A stretch of 64,000 nucleotides of DNA from Anticarsia gemmatalis (taxonomy: Eukaryota; Arthropoda; Insecta; Lepidoptera; Erebidae), in assembly GCF_050436995.1 (NCBI RefSeq), contig NC_134754.1, positions 6,131,001 to 6,195,000 of the forward strand. The letters are read 5' to 3'. Under the pieces are notes generated by a model that worked only from the letters and a program-made list of their open reading frames with translations, had not been told where the DNA came from and did not search any database. A program made the position numbers and the translations under genes. Within the stretch, counting starts at the first letter, position 1. Each line of letters opens with the position of its first letter. Positions 13,216 through 26,300 of the stretch are shown here, piece by piece.

Positions 13216-13288
13216 TTGGGAATCGAACCAGCGACGAGCGCGAAAGGAGAATGGGCAAAATAGTATGGAGCCTGGGCGATCCGCGGCC
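13216..13288 (-). repeat. Repeat fragment with B-box-like GGTTCGATTCCC
   Basis: On the minus strand this reads GGCCGCGGATCGCCCAGG ... TGCCCATTCTCCTTTCGCG ... GGTTCGATTCCC. The same GGCCGC/CGCCCAGG/GCCCATTCTCCTTT blocks recur on the plus strand at 14072, so it is a dispersed repeat. The GGTTCGATTCCC string resembles a pol III B box, which suggests a tRNA-derived SINE; this last point is inference. Confidence 0.55.
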
Positions 13289-13604
13289 AAACTTGATTTT
13301 TTGTTTTTTTAATGTAGTTTAGTCCTATAATTACCGTGTAGAAGTTTTATTGCCGCGACGCACTTATATGACGAACAAAATACATTTTTGTTTTTGAGCA
13401 CTTTTAATAGTATAAAAACATATTTTTGGCTTATATTCGGAGATTAAATAAAAAGTACTATTTATATTATTGCATACAAATGTAGACATTATTAATATTC
13501 GAACAATCATAACATGTAAATATATGTATAAATATCGTAACAAATAAACATCTTGCTCTTCTATAATATATTCACTGAGACGACTTATCTGTCTTGAATG
13601 CTCA

Positions 13605-13845
13605 GCTTAAAAACGAGGCATTCATAGCCAGTTGCGCTCACTGGTCGGTAAACAATCTGTTGGTTAAGCAACCGTTGGCGCGGTCATTCTATAGATGGGT
13701 GACCGCATTGTGGTATTTGAACTGAGCTTCTCCGTGCTTCCGAGGGCACGTAAAAAGTCGGTCCCGGTTGTTGTCAACTAAGATAACATTCGGGCGGCTT
13801 GAACAACTTTGAAACTGGGTGAACCATATGATAGATAGATATGAG
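13605..13845 (+). mobile_element. Lepidopteran SINE (noctuid-type)
   Basis: GC-richer block in AT-rich DNA with strings I recognise from a very common moth SINE: GTAAAAAGTCGGTCCCGG, TTGTTGTCAACTAAGATAAC and CGGGCGGCTTGAACAACTTTG, ending in a GATAGATAGATA simple repeat. A stretch usual between GATAAC and CGGGCGG seems to be deleted. The boundaries are approximate. Recognition is from memory; a Repbase/Dfam search would settle the family. Confidence 0.65.
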
Positions 13846-14071
13846 TTACGATTATTGTTCATTTTGATGGCATTGCAATCGTTATAAGAAGATATAACGT
13901 TATTACACAACATTAAATGCATTACAGACACGAAATAATTGTATTTGTTCTATGAAATTCCATTATATTTACATGTCAATATATTGTTTCCTGAAAGGAT
14001 TGCAGCGAAACGTTCTTAGTAAAAGTTGTTCCTAGTTATCATTACTTTAATTTGACACTACTTTCATTAAT

Positions 14072-14125
14072 GGCCGCCGACCGCCCAGGAGTGCCCATTC
14101 TCCTTTACGAGGCTGTGATCACCTT
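14072..14125 (+). repeat. Second copy of the 13216-13288 repeat, inverted
   Basis: GGCCGCCGACCGCCCAGG followed by GTGCCCATTCTCCTTTACGA matches the minus-strand sequence of 13216-13288 with a short internal deletion and several substitutions. The two copies face each other across the SINE. Confidence 0.55.
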
Positions 14126-14640
14126 ACTTTTCGCTTTCCGGAAGATTGGGATCAGTGCCGCGCAATGACACGGTAGGTAATGTCTAAATTGTCTGTAAAT
14201 TGTTCTAAGTATTTAAATATTTCTAAATGTAGCGGGTTAAGTTTTACACTGATGTTAGTTTATCTGTATAATTATAATATTCGCATAATTTCCTAGATTA
14301 AGTAAAACATTAATGTTGCCTTGACTAATCAGAACAGTACTTATTCTTTCGTGAGAAAAACCACTTAATCAATAAACGCTAAGTACAGTTAAGTGTGTAA
14401 ATTAATTATTGCAACGACATTCAATTACCAATAATTGAATGTTTTCAATCTGGTCATTTGTCCACTTCAATAAGCTATAATGCGCCAGTCCAGGCTTTCT
14501 ATGCAATAATATCTTTCATTTTATTCGAACCTGTGAACGTTACCCGTTATTTAGGAGCTCCAATTTTATTAAATTCGTATAACTTCTAGCTGCTCATTGC
14601 AGAACTTAATAACTTAATTCTACTTACTAAGATTTGGTAT

Positions 14641-14800
14641 CTGTAGCGCGATTCTCTGAAGTCCACTGTTTAGTATCGAAAGTTCGACATATAAAATGTA
14701 CTGCCAAAAGTTCCTACGACTCCCGATAGAGGCGCTGATCGGATTTTATACAAAGTTTCTCGATAGCTAGCCGGTAGCTAGTTAGCTACAGAACGCTGTC
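14641..14800. mobile_element. Decayed TIR element (MITE-like), copy A
   Basis: Matches the element at 38304-38449: the left end GTAGCGCGATTCTCT, then a body with GTACTGCCAAAA and CCCGATAGAGGCGCT in the same order. Its right terminal repeat is degraded, so the end is approximate. Two copies in one window with shared ends support a non-autonomous DNA transposon. Confidence 0.55.
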
Positions 14801-17332
14801 GTTGGTTTAACACCGTTTTGATTCAACGAGCGTGGAGGTCAGGCGACTGACCCACTACCACGACTCATAAATAAATATCTCTGAGTGAAGGGAAAAATAT
14901 TTTTGATAAACCCTTGCACAATGTCCAATAAGCTACCTTATACCTGTCTTTTTCAAGATTATCCCGACTGATTGATGCTAACAATTTAATTAGACTAAGC
15001 TGAAAACAATAGGTACATTAATGTAACAAAGTAAAAGACATTATTTTCTTAAAAACATTTAATTACGTATTGTACAAAAGTGTACGTATGTGTGTAGTGT
15101 ATTCACTTACAACTACTTAAAATAATTGACTGCACCTACCTTGATTTTTAAAATGAAGGTGTTTAACCTATTACAACATAAAATTGACGTTTACATAACA
15201 TACCTTCATTAAATATTAGTCAATAAAAAAGTTAGTAGGTAGCTTCGAAGAGAAAATTGGCAAGTCCAAGGAATAAACTGAAAATAAGTGTTAGTTTCAC
15301 AATTTTGTTATTATATCGGTTATTAGCAATTATTGTCACAAACAAAGAAAGTCTTATTTCGAGCACATTAAATGGCAATTAAAAATAATCGTAACTAATA
15401 AATGTACGCTGCGTTCTTCAAATAAAAAAATGCAACAAATGTGTTTATTTATTTTGTAAAAGTCTCAAAAATAGTTAAACTAAAGTAAGTAAAAAATATT
15501 GGAAAAAAATGTTTTTGCTTCATCGGAAGTCTATAGAAAAAGTCTTAGTGAAAACATACATTGTAAATCACAACCTCGTCTAGCTCCATAATAACATTTC
15601 TACACGAATTGAATTTACTTATGTACTAAATAAATGTACTAATCAATAGACTCAAATGTGAACACATTTTACTCAATGTTCAGTCTTGAAGTTATAAGTC
15701 TCATTGATCAAGGAAACAATAATATTACAATTAATATGTAGATACATAGAATTTTCGCCTTTATTTAAATTCTTTATTCACTGGTAGATATGATAATAAT
15801 CTTAGTTCAAATTACTGGCATTTACTGGCAAATACATTCTGGCGAAAATTCTATGTTTACCTGCTTTTCTTAAATGCACCAAATTAAATACACCCAAAAC
15901 CGTAAAAATCGAGCACTTTGTGTGGCCGTTACATAACTTTCTATATAGTAGATAAATGTAAAAAAGTATATGTTACGTTTCGTAAAATTTCATTGATATT
16001 TCTGCCACTGATCATCAGTCTATGTACGACAGGTGTACTTAGTAAGCTAATAAAATGTGAAGGAACTGACTAAAGCTATTTGAATCCGGCTATTTTTAGA
16101 CCTCATAGGTAAGCGAGCAGTGTACCGACGTGAACCTATAATGTACTGAATTTGCATAAATACTCAAACGCGGGTACCAACTTGTGTGACCGATTAGCTT
16201 TACTTATTATCATGAATGTTTGGTGTACAAATTGTTAAAAGTTACGTTACATATTTTTCAGTCTAGTGTATAATGTTAATAGCCAGTGTATACCTAATGT
16301 TAAACATTTTGGTTAAACCATATTTTAGCCTAACATACTACATACGTATTAAATGCTAAAAAATATAATTTTAGTTAGTACATTTAATATAAATAAGTAA
16401 TTATTATGCTCATGTTTGCAACACAATGCTTATAATAAAATTGTCGAGTTCCGACTGGCAATGGTTTATTGAACGTGTGTCTCCTTAATTACAATTATTT
16501 ATGAGTAGGTGTGTAACTGTGTACATGTTTCAATTAATTAGCCACAATGACTAGGCAGGTGTATATAAAATGACATAGATATCTATCTTTCACACAGGTA
16601 TGCTGTGGTAAACATAAATTAGGTCAGTACTTGGTTACAAATTAAATCATAGCCTTAAACGAGCGGTGTCTACAGTAGTAGTCAGTAACTACTAAGCATT
16701 ATTGAGAAACAGAATTTCATGTGTCTACCAAATGTACGTATAATATTGGTTATGTGTACAAATATCAACATTAAATAATGAACACTGTAAAGCGTGTATG
16801 CGTAAAGCTACATTGTACTAATGATTATTGTAAACGCTGCGCCGATACCTTTAACACTGTTATAACTAATAGTTGTTAGTAGTAATTATAATAATCCAGT
16901 CTAAAGCAGAGTTGATCATACGCACACAACCCGCCTGTATTAACTCTTGACTAGACCATATAAAAATATTAAATAGCAATTTAATTACGTATTCAAACAC
17001 TTACAAATAAATTCTTTGCAAAACAGTAACAGTAAGTATAAAAATCAAGGAACACTTAGCGTTATTATTAAGGGACACAATGTTAGTGTTCGTAAATATA
17101 TAGTCCTAATAAAAGTGAGAAAAACATTGAGTAAAGTTCCATTAGCTCTAGCTTTAGGTAAAAAATCACAAAAGTATTGATTGGATTAATGTTGAATATC
17201 TTAATATTAATCGTCGTAAATTATACCAGTCTAACCTGTTACTCGTAGAAGTCCATTAAATAAATGTATTTAGTAGATAGGTATTAAAATTTTGACTTAA
17301 AATTTCACGGCTTTCGATCTGTCAATAAAATA

Positions 17333-20300
17333 TTAGGGTTTCTTTTCCATGCTTTCGAGAGGTACCATAGTCTCCGGCAACTCCACAGATTCAGTGCTCT
17401 TCCGCCGGCCGCTGCAGTTCGTGAAACAAGTGTCACCTACACCAAACTTTTCGCCATCTTCTAGTGACTGAGGCAAACTTTTACCAATAGTTTCAGGTAA
17501 GAAAAAAGCAGAAAATCCGGATAATAAAGCTAAAAATCCAAATAGGGTCGTAGGAATCTTAGGGTTTAGAGTGTCTAGCAAATTGATTAGTGGCGTAAAA
17601 GCACCTGCGAAACTTGCGCACATACTTCCAAGTCCCACTCCAGAACTGCGGACAACAGTCGGGAAAAGTTCTGCCGAATACTTGTATATGATTGAGAAGG
17701 AGCCAGAAATGAAGAGCTTCCCTATCATAACGACACCGGTTGTCGTCGTAGAGCCGTGTGGTAGAGCAACTATAACTAAACAAGCGATTCCACCGATTAT
17801 CATCATTGTACTCATTAGAGCCCTGTGTCCGACGCGGTCTAAAAAGTATACAATAATCACATACGCCGGCAATTCAACCACTCCCATTAAGAACATGATA
17901 AAGTAAGGGTTTCCGCTTAGTTTGCCGGTATTTAGTGAGAGTCCGTAGTAAACAACAGAGTTAACAAACCAGCTGCCACAAATAACTAGGGTTTTTCTAA
18001 GCATTCTTGGAGTCTTGAATAGGTCTGATGTCCCAGCGGAATGTTCGTCAGTATATTTGGCGCATGTTGCTTTACAGTGAGATACTAAGGCAGGCGTGTC
18101 AATAGATTCTGTAGAACCGTTGAATTTCAAAGCCTTTTCTATAATTGCAACCGACTCACGAGCGCGACCTTGCGCCCACAGCCACCTGGGAGACTCATCC
18201 ATAAGGAACCAGTGAGGAAGTAACACAACTGCGTGTAAAGCATAAACTATTTGTAAATAGAATCTGTTATCTATTAAATATCCCCAAGCGGCCAGCAGCA
18301 TTATTCCAATGGCAAACATTATTTGAAACGTAACACCGCATATGGAACGTTTACTCGGCCCGACTATTTCCATTGTTAACACAAACCCAGTTATGTATGA
18401 ACCTGATCCGAAGATACCATAAAGGAATCGAAGAGCTACAAAACTGTAGTAGTCGGTAGTGAAAGCTACAGATGTGCCAAGTAAGAGTTGGAGGATTCCA
18501 GCCCAAAGGAAGGCCTTTTTTCTACCCAGCTTATCAGACAGACGTCCAAATAAAAGAGATCCAGCGATCACTCCGAACATGTATGCAGTTTGTGCAGCGG
18601 CACCCATCCAGCGCCGACCACAGACGAAGTCCCACTCGATACCGCGGGACGAGGTATAATATTCGGTGCTGTAAACATAGGACTGGCACGGTTCAATAGT
18701 GTTGTTTGTGCCGTACATTACACAGTTCTCTAATTTCCCCTGACCATTTTGTGGGATTGCAGCCAAGACAAGGGAGGAGTTCCACGGCTCCGTATGATTT
18801 GCACTGTCTATTCCTGGCAGGTAGCATCTGAAAATTGAAAGTATATATTTATTGCTCTCATATTGTTTGGTTATTGCGTGCTGTGCGATGCAAGGTGCAT
18901 GTTAGTTGCCGTTTTATAACTTCATTCCATTCTATTAATGTTGTTAAACCTGTTTAGGGGCAGTGAAGATTGTGCTTATTTATATCTACTTTAAAAGCGT
19001 GTGTTACTACTAAATACAGCAATAAAGCACAAACTATTCTAAATATAGGCCAAGTGCATTTAATGCGCTCTCAGTTACATATTACACGCGGGCTTATAGT
19101 GCTTATAAATACTGATAATTAAGTGCATCATTATACAAGGCTATCGTACAATATACACCTTTTGATGGTTGCTAGAGTAATTTATCGTTTTATCAAAACA
19201 CAAGCACGATCAATGGACTCGTAATTGTTGCAATAATTTACAGATATAAATTACGACTTTTGCGCGATAAAAAATTCTTTCTCTGGTTAAATAACATTGG
19301 TACGAGCAAAAACTTATAATTTTCTCAATCGCACATATATTATGTACCTTGTTATTTTTTAGTTTTTATTAATGTTGGTTCGGTACTGAGAGACCACTAG
19401 ATCTATGATTTGATACCATATTTGTCCATCAATCAGACCAATACAACATTTTTACTGATATAATTGTGTATTACGTGATACATGTTGGAATGAAATGAGA
19501 TCAAAAAAAACTTAAGACTAGAAGAAGCGATAGACATAGCAAACCTTACCCAACATACAAGTATGTTACAAAAGAATGTACTTACGTTCAATATACCAAC
19601 AGATAAATATCTGCACCGATAAAATCACTGTGTAGTTGTACAATAACGAACACCAAAGCCGTTCCCTGCCTGCCCTCTCCCGATCAAGCAAAACTGTACA
19701 CGCTGTATAACCATAAGCAAGGATAATGTTAACCCATACCATACGCACCAATCTAACTTATACTGATCACTATCTAAAAATATATAAAGGTAGTACAGTA
19801 AGATTGAGTACGATATACTGTTGCAGTTGCACCGGAGCCCAGGTAACGGGAATAGTTTATTATTTTTCTAGGATTTGGACGCACGAGCACGTTCGATTAT
19901 AGGTTTTGGCTATCCACCCATGCGCATGCAACGTATTATAAATTTCTTATACTCCTGATCCACCGCCGAAACTGTCGAAGAGATATTTGACTGTATCACG
20001 TTTGTCATAAATATTTACTTTTGTAGCAAATGTCGAAGATTCCCTAAATATTTTTTGACTCATAGCCCTAAGTGTTACTGACGTAAGTATCAATGTAATG
20101 AATGAAAGATTAACCCTTATTACGAAACCAAAAATGTACCCTTATTTAGTGCTTTCACGCTAAACTTGGGCTTCAAACTTGATTTGTAATAAGACGAATA
20201 TGACAAATCAAATATCTGCTCAGACCGCATCCCGTCTACCCAGAATAAACCGCTCATGTACAATACATTAGGCATGAATAAACGTAACTGACCTATGGTC

Positions 20301-23300
20301 TGGTACCGCAGCAACTGTCACGAGTGACAGCATGTGCATGCCGGCCGTCATGGCCGCGAGGATGTGAAGGATGAACTGGAAACATTGGTACCGCCCGAAG
20401 TCACCTGAAACCGATAAAGCAACGAAATTAAATTTCAAATTCTATAGGAACTACGTTATACGGCTATGTTGCGTATGACGCACGTAACCTAAAGTCAATG
20501 AACTTTTGAAAGTTCATCGTGTGAACGATATATAAATACAGCCCTTTGTAAATGACCTGCGGTAAAACCCTTAAAATTCGTGAGGTATTTAACATTAAGG
20601 AAATTTATAATAGCGAATGTAATAATCTCGTAGTGCATATGTAGTAATTCACTCGATATTATAAATCGAATGCATACACTTTAATTGAAATAGCATTCCT
20701 ATTTTGGTGTCTCGCTTAAGGTAACTTTCGTTTTCACACAATTAAATGCTGTGTGATCTATGCGCTACTTTTTTACGCGACCTGAATCCATCTGTAAACT
20801 TACAGGATTCTAGTAGAAACACAACGTTTAGGCTTTGTTTGACTCATGCTACACGATCATATTCAGAACAACAGCGACGATGAGACATACCTTCATAATG
20901 TTCTACTTGTCATATAGAAATATTATGCATTGTTATTATTTCTAGAACAAGGCTCAATAGTTGTGCAGCATAAATATTTTCTTCCTTTATTTCTTTCTTT
21001 CAGTACTATCAATTATTAGTATCCTAATCGATTCGAAGTAGTAATGGACAATGAATCGTTACTAAATTGATTAAAGGACAGTCAAAGTCAATTTTATATG
21101 TATCAATATCGTAAAACAATTAACCTTGCACGTTACAAGTTTGTTTAATTGTCAACGTACTTATTAGATAACGTTAAACTAGATTGAACTTGAACAATTT
21201 AGAATATATCTCTAAATGCCATAGAGATCATGGTCGTTTACTTGTTTCTTAGCGATGTCTGTCAAAGGTAAACGTTTATTTAATTAGCACGTGGTTTGTT
21301 GTACATATACATATCTAAAACACACATACATTTATATTGTGTAGCTCTTTGTGTGTGTCAAATTCAGAGGAAACCGTAGCCACATATTTTAACCTTCCTG
21401 TTAATGTTTATGTATAAAAGTAACAACAAACTGTGAATTACAGTCGCCATATATGAACTGAAGCCTAAATATAAATCAATAATTCATAGCGTGACGATAC
21501 CTACTAGTAACAGTGGAATTTTATATTAAATTTCCATGCTTCGTGTATGTTTTAAATATAAGGAATATGCTTTCAAAATTTCGTAAATATAAATTCATTA
21601 TTTTGTCTATCATTTGAATAGACATATTATTGTAAAAAAATATTATATAGGTAAAGAGATAGTACTGCACTAGATTGGCTCTTTTTGACTCTAGTAAATG
21701 AAGCTCTACATCCTGACTTGTCTGCCTCGTAATTCTGCTAATAGGAGTGTTGGTTACGCTAGGTAAAGTGGTCGTCTTTAGAACAAAGACGCTACGTTTC
21801 AGCTCGTAGACAAATAGACTGTTGTAGTAGAGTTACGCAACGCACACAGAAATTAGCAACAACGGTCGTACATCTTACATATTATTATGCATACGTAAAT
21901 GACGTCAAAGTGAAGTACTTTTAGATATTATTTGGGAAACAACAGTAATGCTAATCCGGAAACGCCATAGAGTATTGCAACATAACAAGTTGTTATTATA
22001 TCAATGTAAAACATGCGGAAAGTGCGAAGATGACTGTAGGTATACAACAGCGTGTCGCTATCAGTGTTGACCTGTGATAACCTAACCGCCCTATACTTGA
22101 TCTGTTCGCCTCACGCCCCCTACACTACTTGTTATCACGTGCTCAGTATATATATGAACACTGAAACACGTTTACCAAATGACGATTATAGACAAAGAAA
22201 ATATTTAATTAACAAAAATTCCTCATTATAATAGTCATCAATATTTTAGACGGTAGACAATCAACTAGTTGTATAACAAAACTAGTTATGTATGTTAAAA
22301 TCCTTGGCGGATCCATCACCACTGTATTTTGAAGATTGCAATAGAAATATCCGTTTTTCATGTTTGCGAAAAACTAAAAACTAGTTTCTACAAAAACTAG
22401 TGTTAATTGCTATGTAAAATGTTAAACCTGGCTGCTTGTGTTACGTTACGTCTCTAATGTACTTATCAAACAGCAATTGACTACATGATGTTTACGGTTT
22501 AGCATAAGTAGTCAGATTATTGCCAATCCCAGTTATATCCTAGACTTTAAACTAGTTTCTAAATTAATTAATACAGTAAATAAAATATATAAGTACATGC
22601 AACTAATAGGATAAATATTCTAATAACTGGAATAGATACCACGTTATCATTAATTGAATTTCAAAGCGATTAAACAGTACCTACACCCACTACGAAGACA
22701 TTTTAATTTTATTGCTAACAATAAGTAAATACGTTTGCAGGGTTAAATGCTCGCACTCTTCAAATTAAAATGTATGTTAGGCATATATATTTAATTAGTC
22801 ATTGCGTTCACAAAATACGCGACCCAAGTTAAGATGGCATGATCATCAATATTGGTTCGTCAACATATAGTCATAGAATTTGTTCTTTATTAGTATGGAA
22901 AATTACTTGTCACGAGTTGTGACTTGGGAACCGATAGTAAATGACATTCGAAACATTAATATGTACATATTGTGACAATGTGAGATCGTTAAGTGTCGGG
23001 TGGTACACAAGATCGACGCGCACGCAACACATATAGAATATTGACACAGATGTAGGCTTCGATAACATACTATGACCGATAACGTGAACTACAATAAAGT
23101 TTTATGACTGTTAATATAAAATATTTTCATACCACTCAGTGATGGTTCAATGAATAATATAAATTACAAATTATCGTATTGCACAAAAAATAACTTATCA
23201 TTAATTCTGTCAAATAAAGAGCTGCGTAGGTGTATCGAAAATAGAAATGTATTTCCATAGAATTCTGTGTCAAAAATAGGTATCAGTGAAAGTGGAACAT

Positions 23301-26300
23301 ATGTTCTCAGTAGGTGAGCATAGGTAGGTACTTATCTTCATCAACATCTCATTCGAGGAATTGGTGTAATTAGCCGTGGCTCCTACATAGACAAGTATGA
23401 GTATTACATACATACATGTGGCGGGTAACTTACAAATTGGAGGTCACCGGCAGAATATCGTTTACTCCAATAAACCATTCTAGTCATACACAATGAGAGA
23501 ATGTGGAAGCTCGACTCTCGCACCGCAGTACGGTACCATACATAATAATGTATTTACTGCGATATATTTATCGATTTAACTATGACTCGTTACTAATTTG
23601 AAAACGATTGAAACATTTTCAATATAATGAACTGAACTGAAATACCACCCGAGGTAAAATAAATAAACTTAATAATCTACGTTTATTTCGGCATACGACG
23701 AAAATAAACGTCACACAAAACATTCTCAGAAGGTCATTTACTTCGTTCAAGCGCTCTGCTGTCCTCATTCGGTGAAGCTTATTCCTTTTCGAACTAAAAT
23801 AAACGAAACATCGTTTACGATACTTACATATTTATATTTACAAATGAAAAATGTTTATATGATGTCCGCAAAGGCCAAATATCTTTGATAGTTTACTTTC
23901 GTTTAATCACATTATGTGTGCTGAATTGTGTGACACACTTCTGTCACTATTCATGTCATATTGATGCGCCGAATATTACAACGTCCGTCGCTAGCGAGTA
24001 CTGATTTACGTAATTATGAGTGAAAAATAGGTTTACAATACTCGTTTTTACTGAAGACGAATCTGTCATAATTCACTTTAAAAAAGCTTTATCGAGAGAC
24101 TAAACTTCAATCGCTATTACTTATTTATATATTTATTCTTCCTTATTATTTTTACTTCAACTATTTTTACAGGTTTACCCCAATACAATAATGATATATT
24201 TATTACATGCAAGCTAATCCAACTAACTTTAAATATCCAAATTAGTAAGTAAAGTTAATTATGTATCCTCAAGACAAGATTTTCATTGGATGTAGGACTG
24301 TATTTTGAAATTTCAACAGATCATTAATTTCAGATAATCTGTATCTTAAAGCAAGGACAGACGGACATGTGTAATTTATATGCAACAAACATAGTATGAC
24401 TAACCGAACTGGAACTATGAGTATAATAACGTCTAGTCGTCTACGAATAAATAATATTGCCCGTACTGCCAACAACTCTACGTGGATAAATGTAAAGTAC
24501 TCGAAATCGCGTCGATCGATCGGCGCTTATACTTTTTCATTTCTAAATAATCAAATGGATTTACATCGCAAGCAGCTTTCATTGACAAAATAATGAAAAA
24601 AATATTTTTGTCCATGAAGAATGAGAAGTGGCACATCTAAAAGGGGAACACATTGAAAATATTTGCATACTGTCATGTTAGTAGAACGAAGACGAAAATA
24701 TTTACTATGTACTCAGACACGTGAACAGAGAATTTATAATAAACAGCAATAATAAGGATTGTACGCATATCTCGTGATCTTATTTTTCAACTTTCATTGG
24801 CAAAATATTATAAACATAAAATTGTATTTTTAGAAATAAAGAACGCACATCATTTTGACAAAGAACATTATAAATAAATACACAGTGAAAACATTTTTTT
24901 GCTGTCAACGTCTTTGTGTTCTGCACTGGCAAGTATAAATTACATATACAATAATAATATATATTAATTTATATAAAGAGGAAATGAAAGTAGCATTAAA
25001 TATAATTACTTTTGTCTATACATGTAATAGGATGTAGCAATGATGTAAACACGGTAATCTTCACACGGACATTACTTATAAAGACATAGAGCTTTTTAAA
25101 TGCATAACGAAGAGGTCGTGTGGTTTGTTCTGTTCGTTAGTACATTGAGAAGGTAATAAAATGTACTATTTACGAGCATACCGCAAACAATTACTAGTAG
25201 CTACATAACGCCTATGTGCAAACAACGGAATTCATAAGCTGAAATTAGCTAGCAAGTTAAACGAATACTTAAACCTTTTAAAACGGAATGCATTCATTAA
25301 CGTTAAGCAAGTGAAGACAATTCATTTAATGTGTGAATAAGGAAATATTCTTGCCTAATTGCATAGACTTATTACTGTCCATCACATTTACAATAGTTGC
25401 ATGTTGTTTAACAACAAATGGTTCCTTAAATAAATATAATTATTGAGATACAATTTTAATATTAATACAGAAACTGCGCCTCGTTATACAATTACATAAA
25501 CGTATTGCATGTTTAAAATTAAATTCGTCAATGTCAATAACAATGACGTTTTGGCCGTGAAATTATTCATGCAGGATTCGAGAAAAGTGACTTCTTTAGT
25601 AATTTGCATAAATCATAATGCGGGACTGTTTCAAGAAACAGTGTGTTTATGTACTTCGTAGACTGTTTGATTTACCCATAATACTTATATTAGTCAGTGC
25701 CAACCAAGAGACTGAGTGGTTAAATGTTAGCGACAAGGCTCTCTATCTTACGCTGATAACACTGAACCTATACATTACATTTGATGGAATAATGTTTGCG
25801 TTGCCTGACACACCTCCAAAATGTTTCAAATATTTTCCACCTACCAACTACACACTACGTAGTCGGTGTTGATGTGGATCAGCTGAGCTAGCCGCGCCAC
25901 AGCATGACGAGCTTGTTTATTTTAAAACATTTAACCTATTCTTCAAATAATGTCTTCGTTGACATTTCAAGATCATTACATTCCTAGAGCCGACTTACAC
26001 TTTTGGCATAAGAAAAATCTATACGCGAGTCACGTGAACATTTCTAAATCCTGATCGCGATAACGCTAATAATGATTACACCAAATATTAGTTTACCGAT
26101 AACAAGTGTATTGAAATTGATAAATCACGGCTGCAGAAGTCTTACAAATACTAGTAGATAATATTGCTCTATGGAACGATTACATAATGACGTAATAGTA
26201 AGTATCTAATTACACAGATAAAGGTGTTATGTAATCAGTATGTCGTCGACGTTATCTTCTTTGACAACCCTATGTTTATCGTAACTGTTACTAATTCAGA

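Larger units (their letters stand above)
12843..17332. other. Intergenic/intronic DNA with repeat cluster
   Basis: No coding exon recognised on either strand. It holds an inverted pair of one repeat type (about 13216-13288 and 14072-14125) flanking a SINE (13605-13845), and a copy of a TIR element from 14641. The remainder is AT-rich with no visible structure. I searched the minus strand for a TM1 leader exon matching SLC22 copy 1 and found none with the needed phase and open frame. Confidence 0.5.

Noticed and set aside
13216..13232. GGTTCGATTCCC on the minus strand, resembling a tRNA T-loop
   Set aside because: No acceptor stem, anticodon arm or A box in register; the sequence belongs to a dispersed repeat with a second copy at 14072.
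19566..19751. Minus-strand open stretch with a following GTAAGTAC donor as a TM1 leader for SLC22 copy 1
   Set aside because: The translation has no GxFGRxQ motif or TM1-like pattern and the exon end does not leave the required AG phase.
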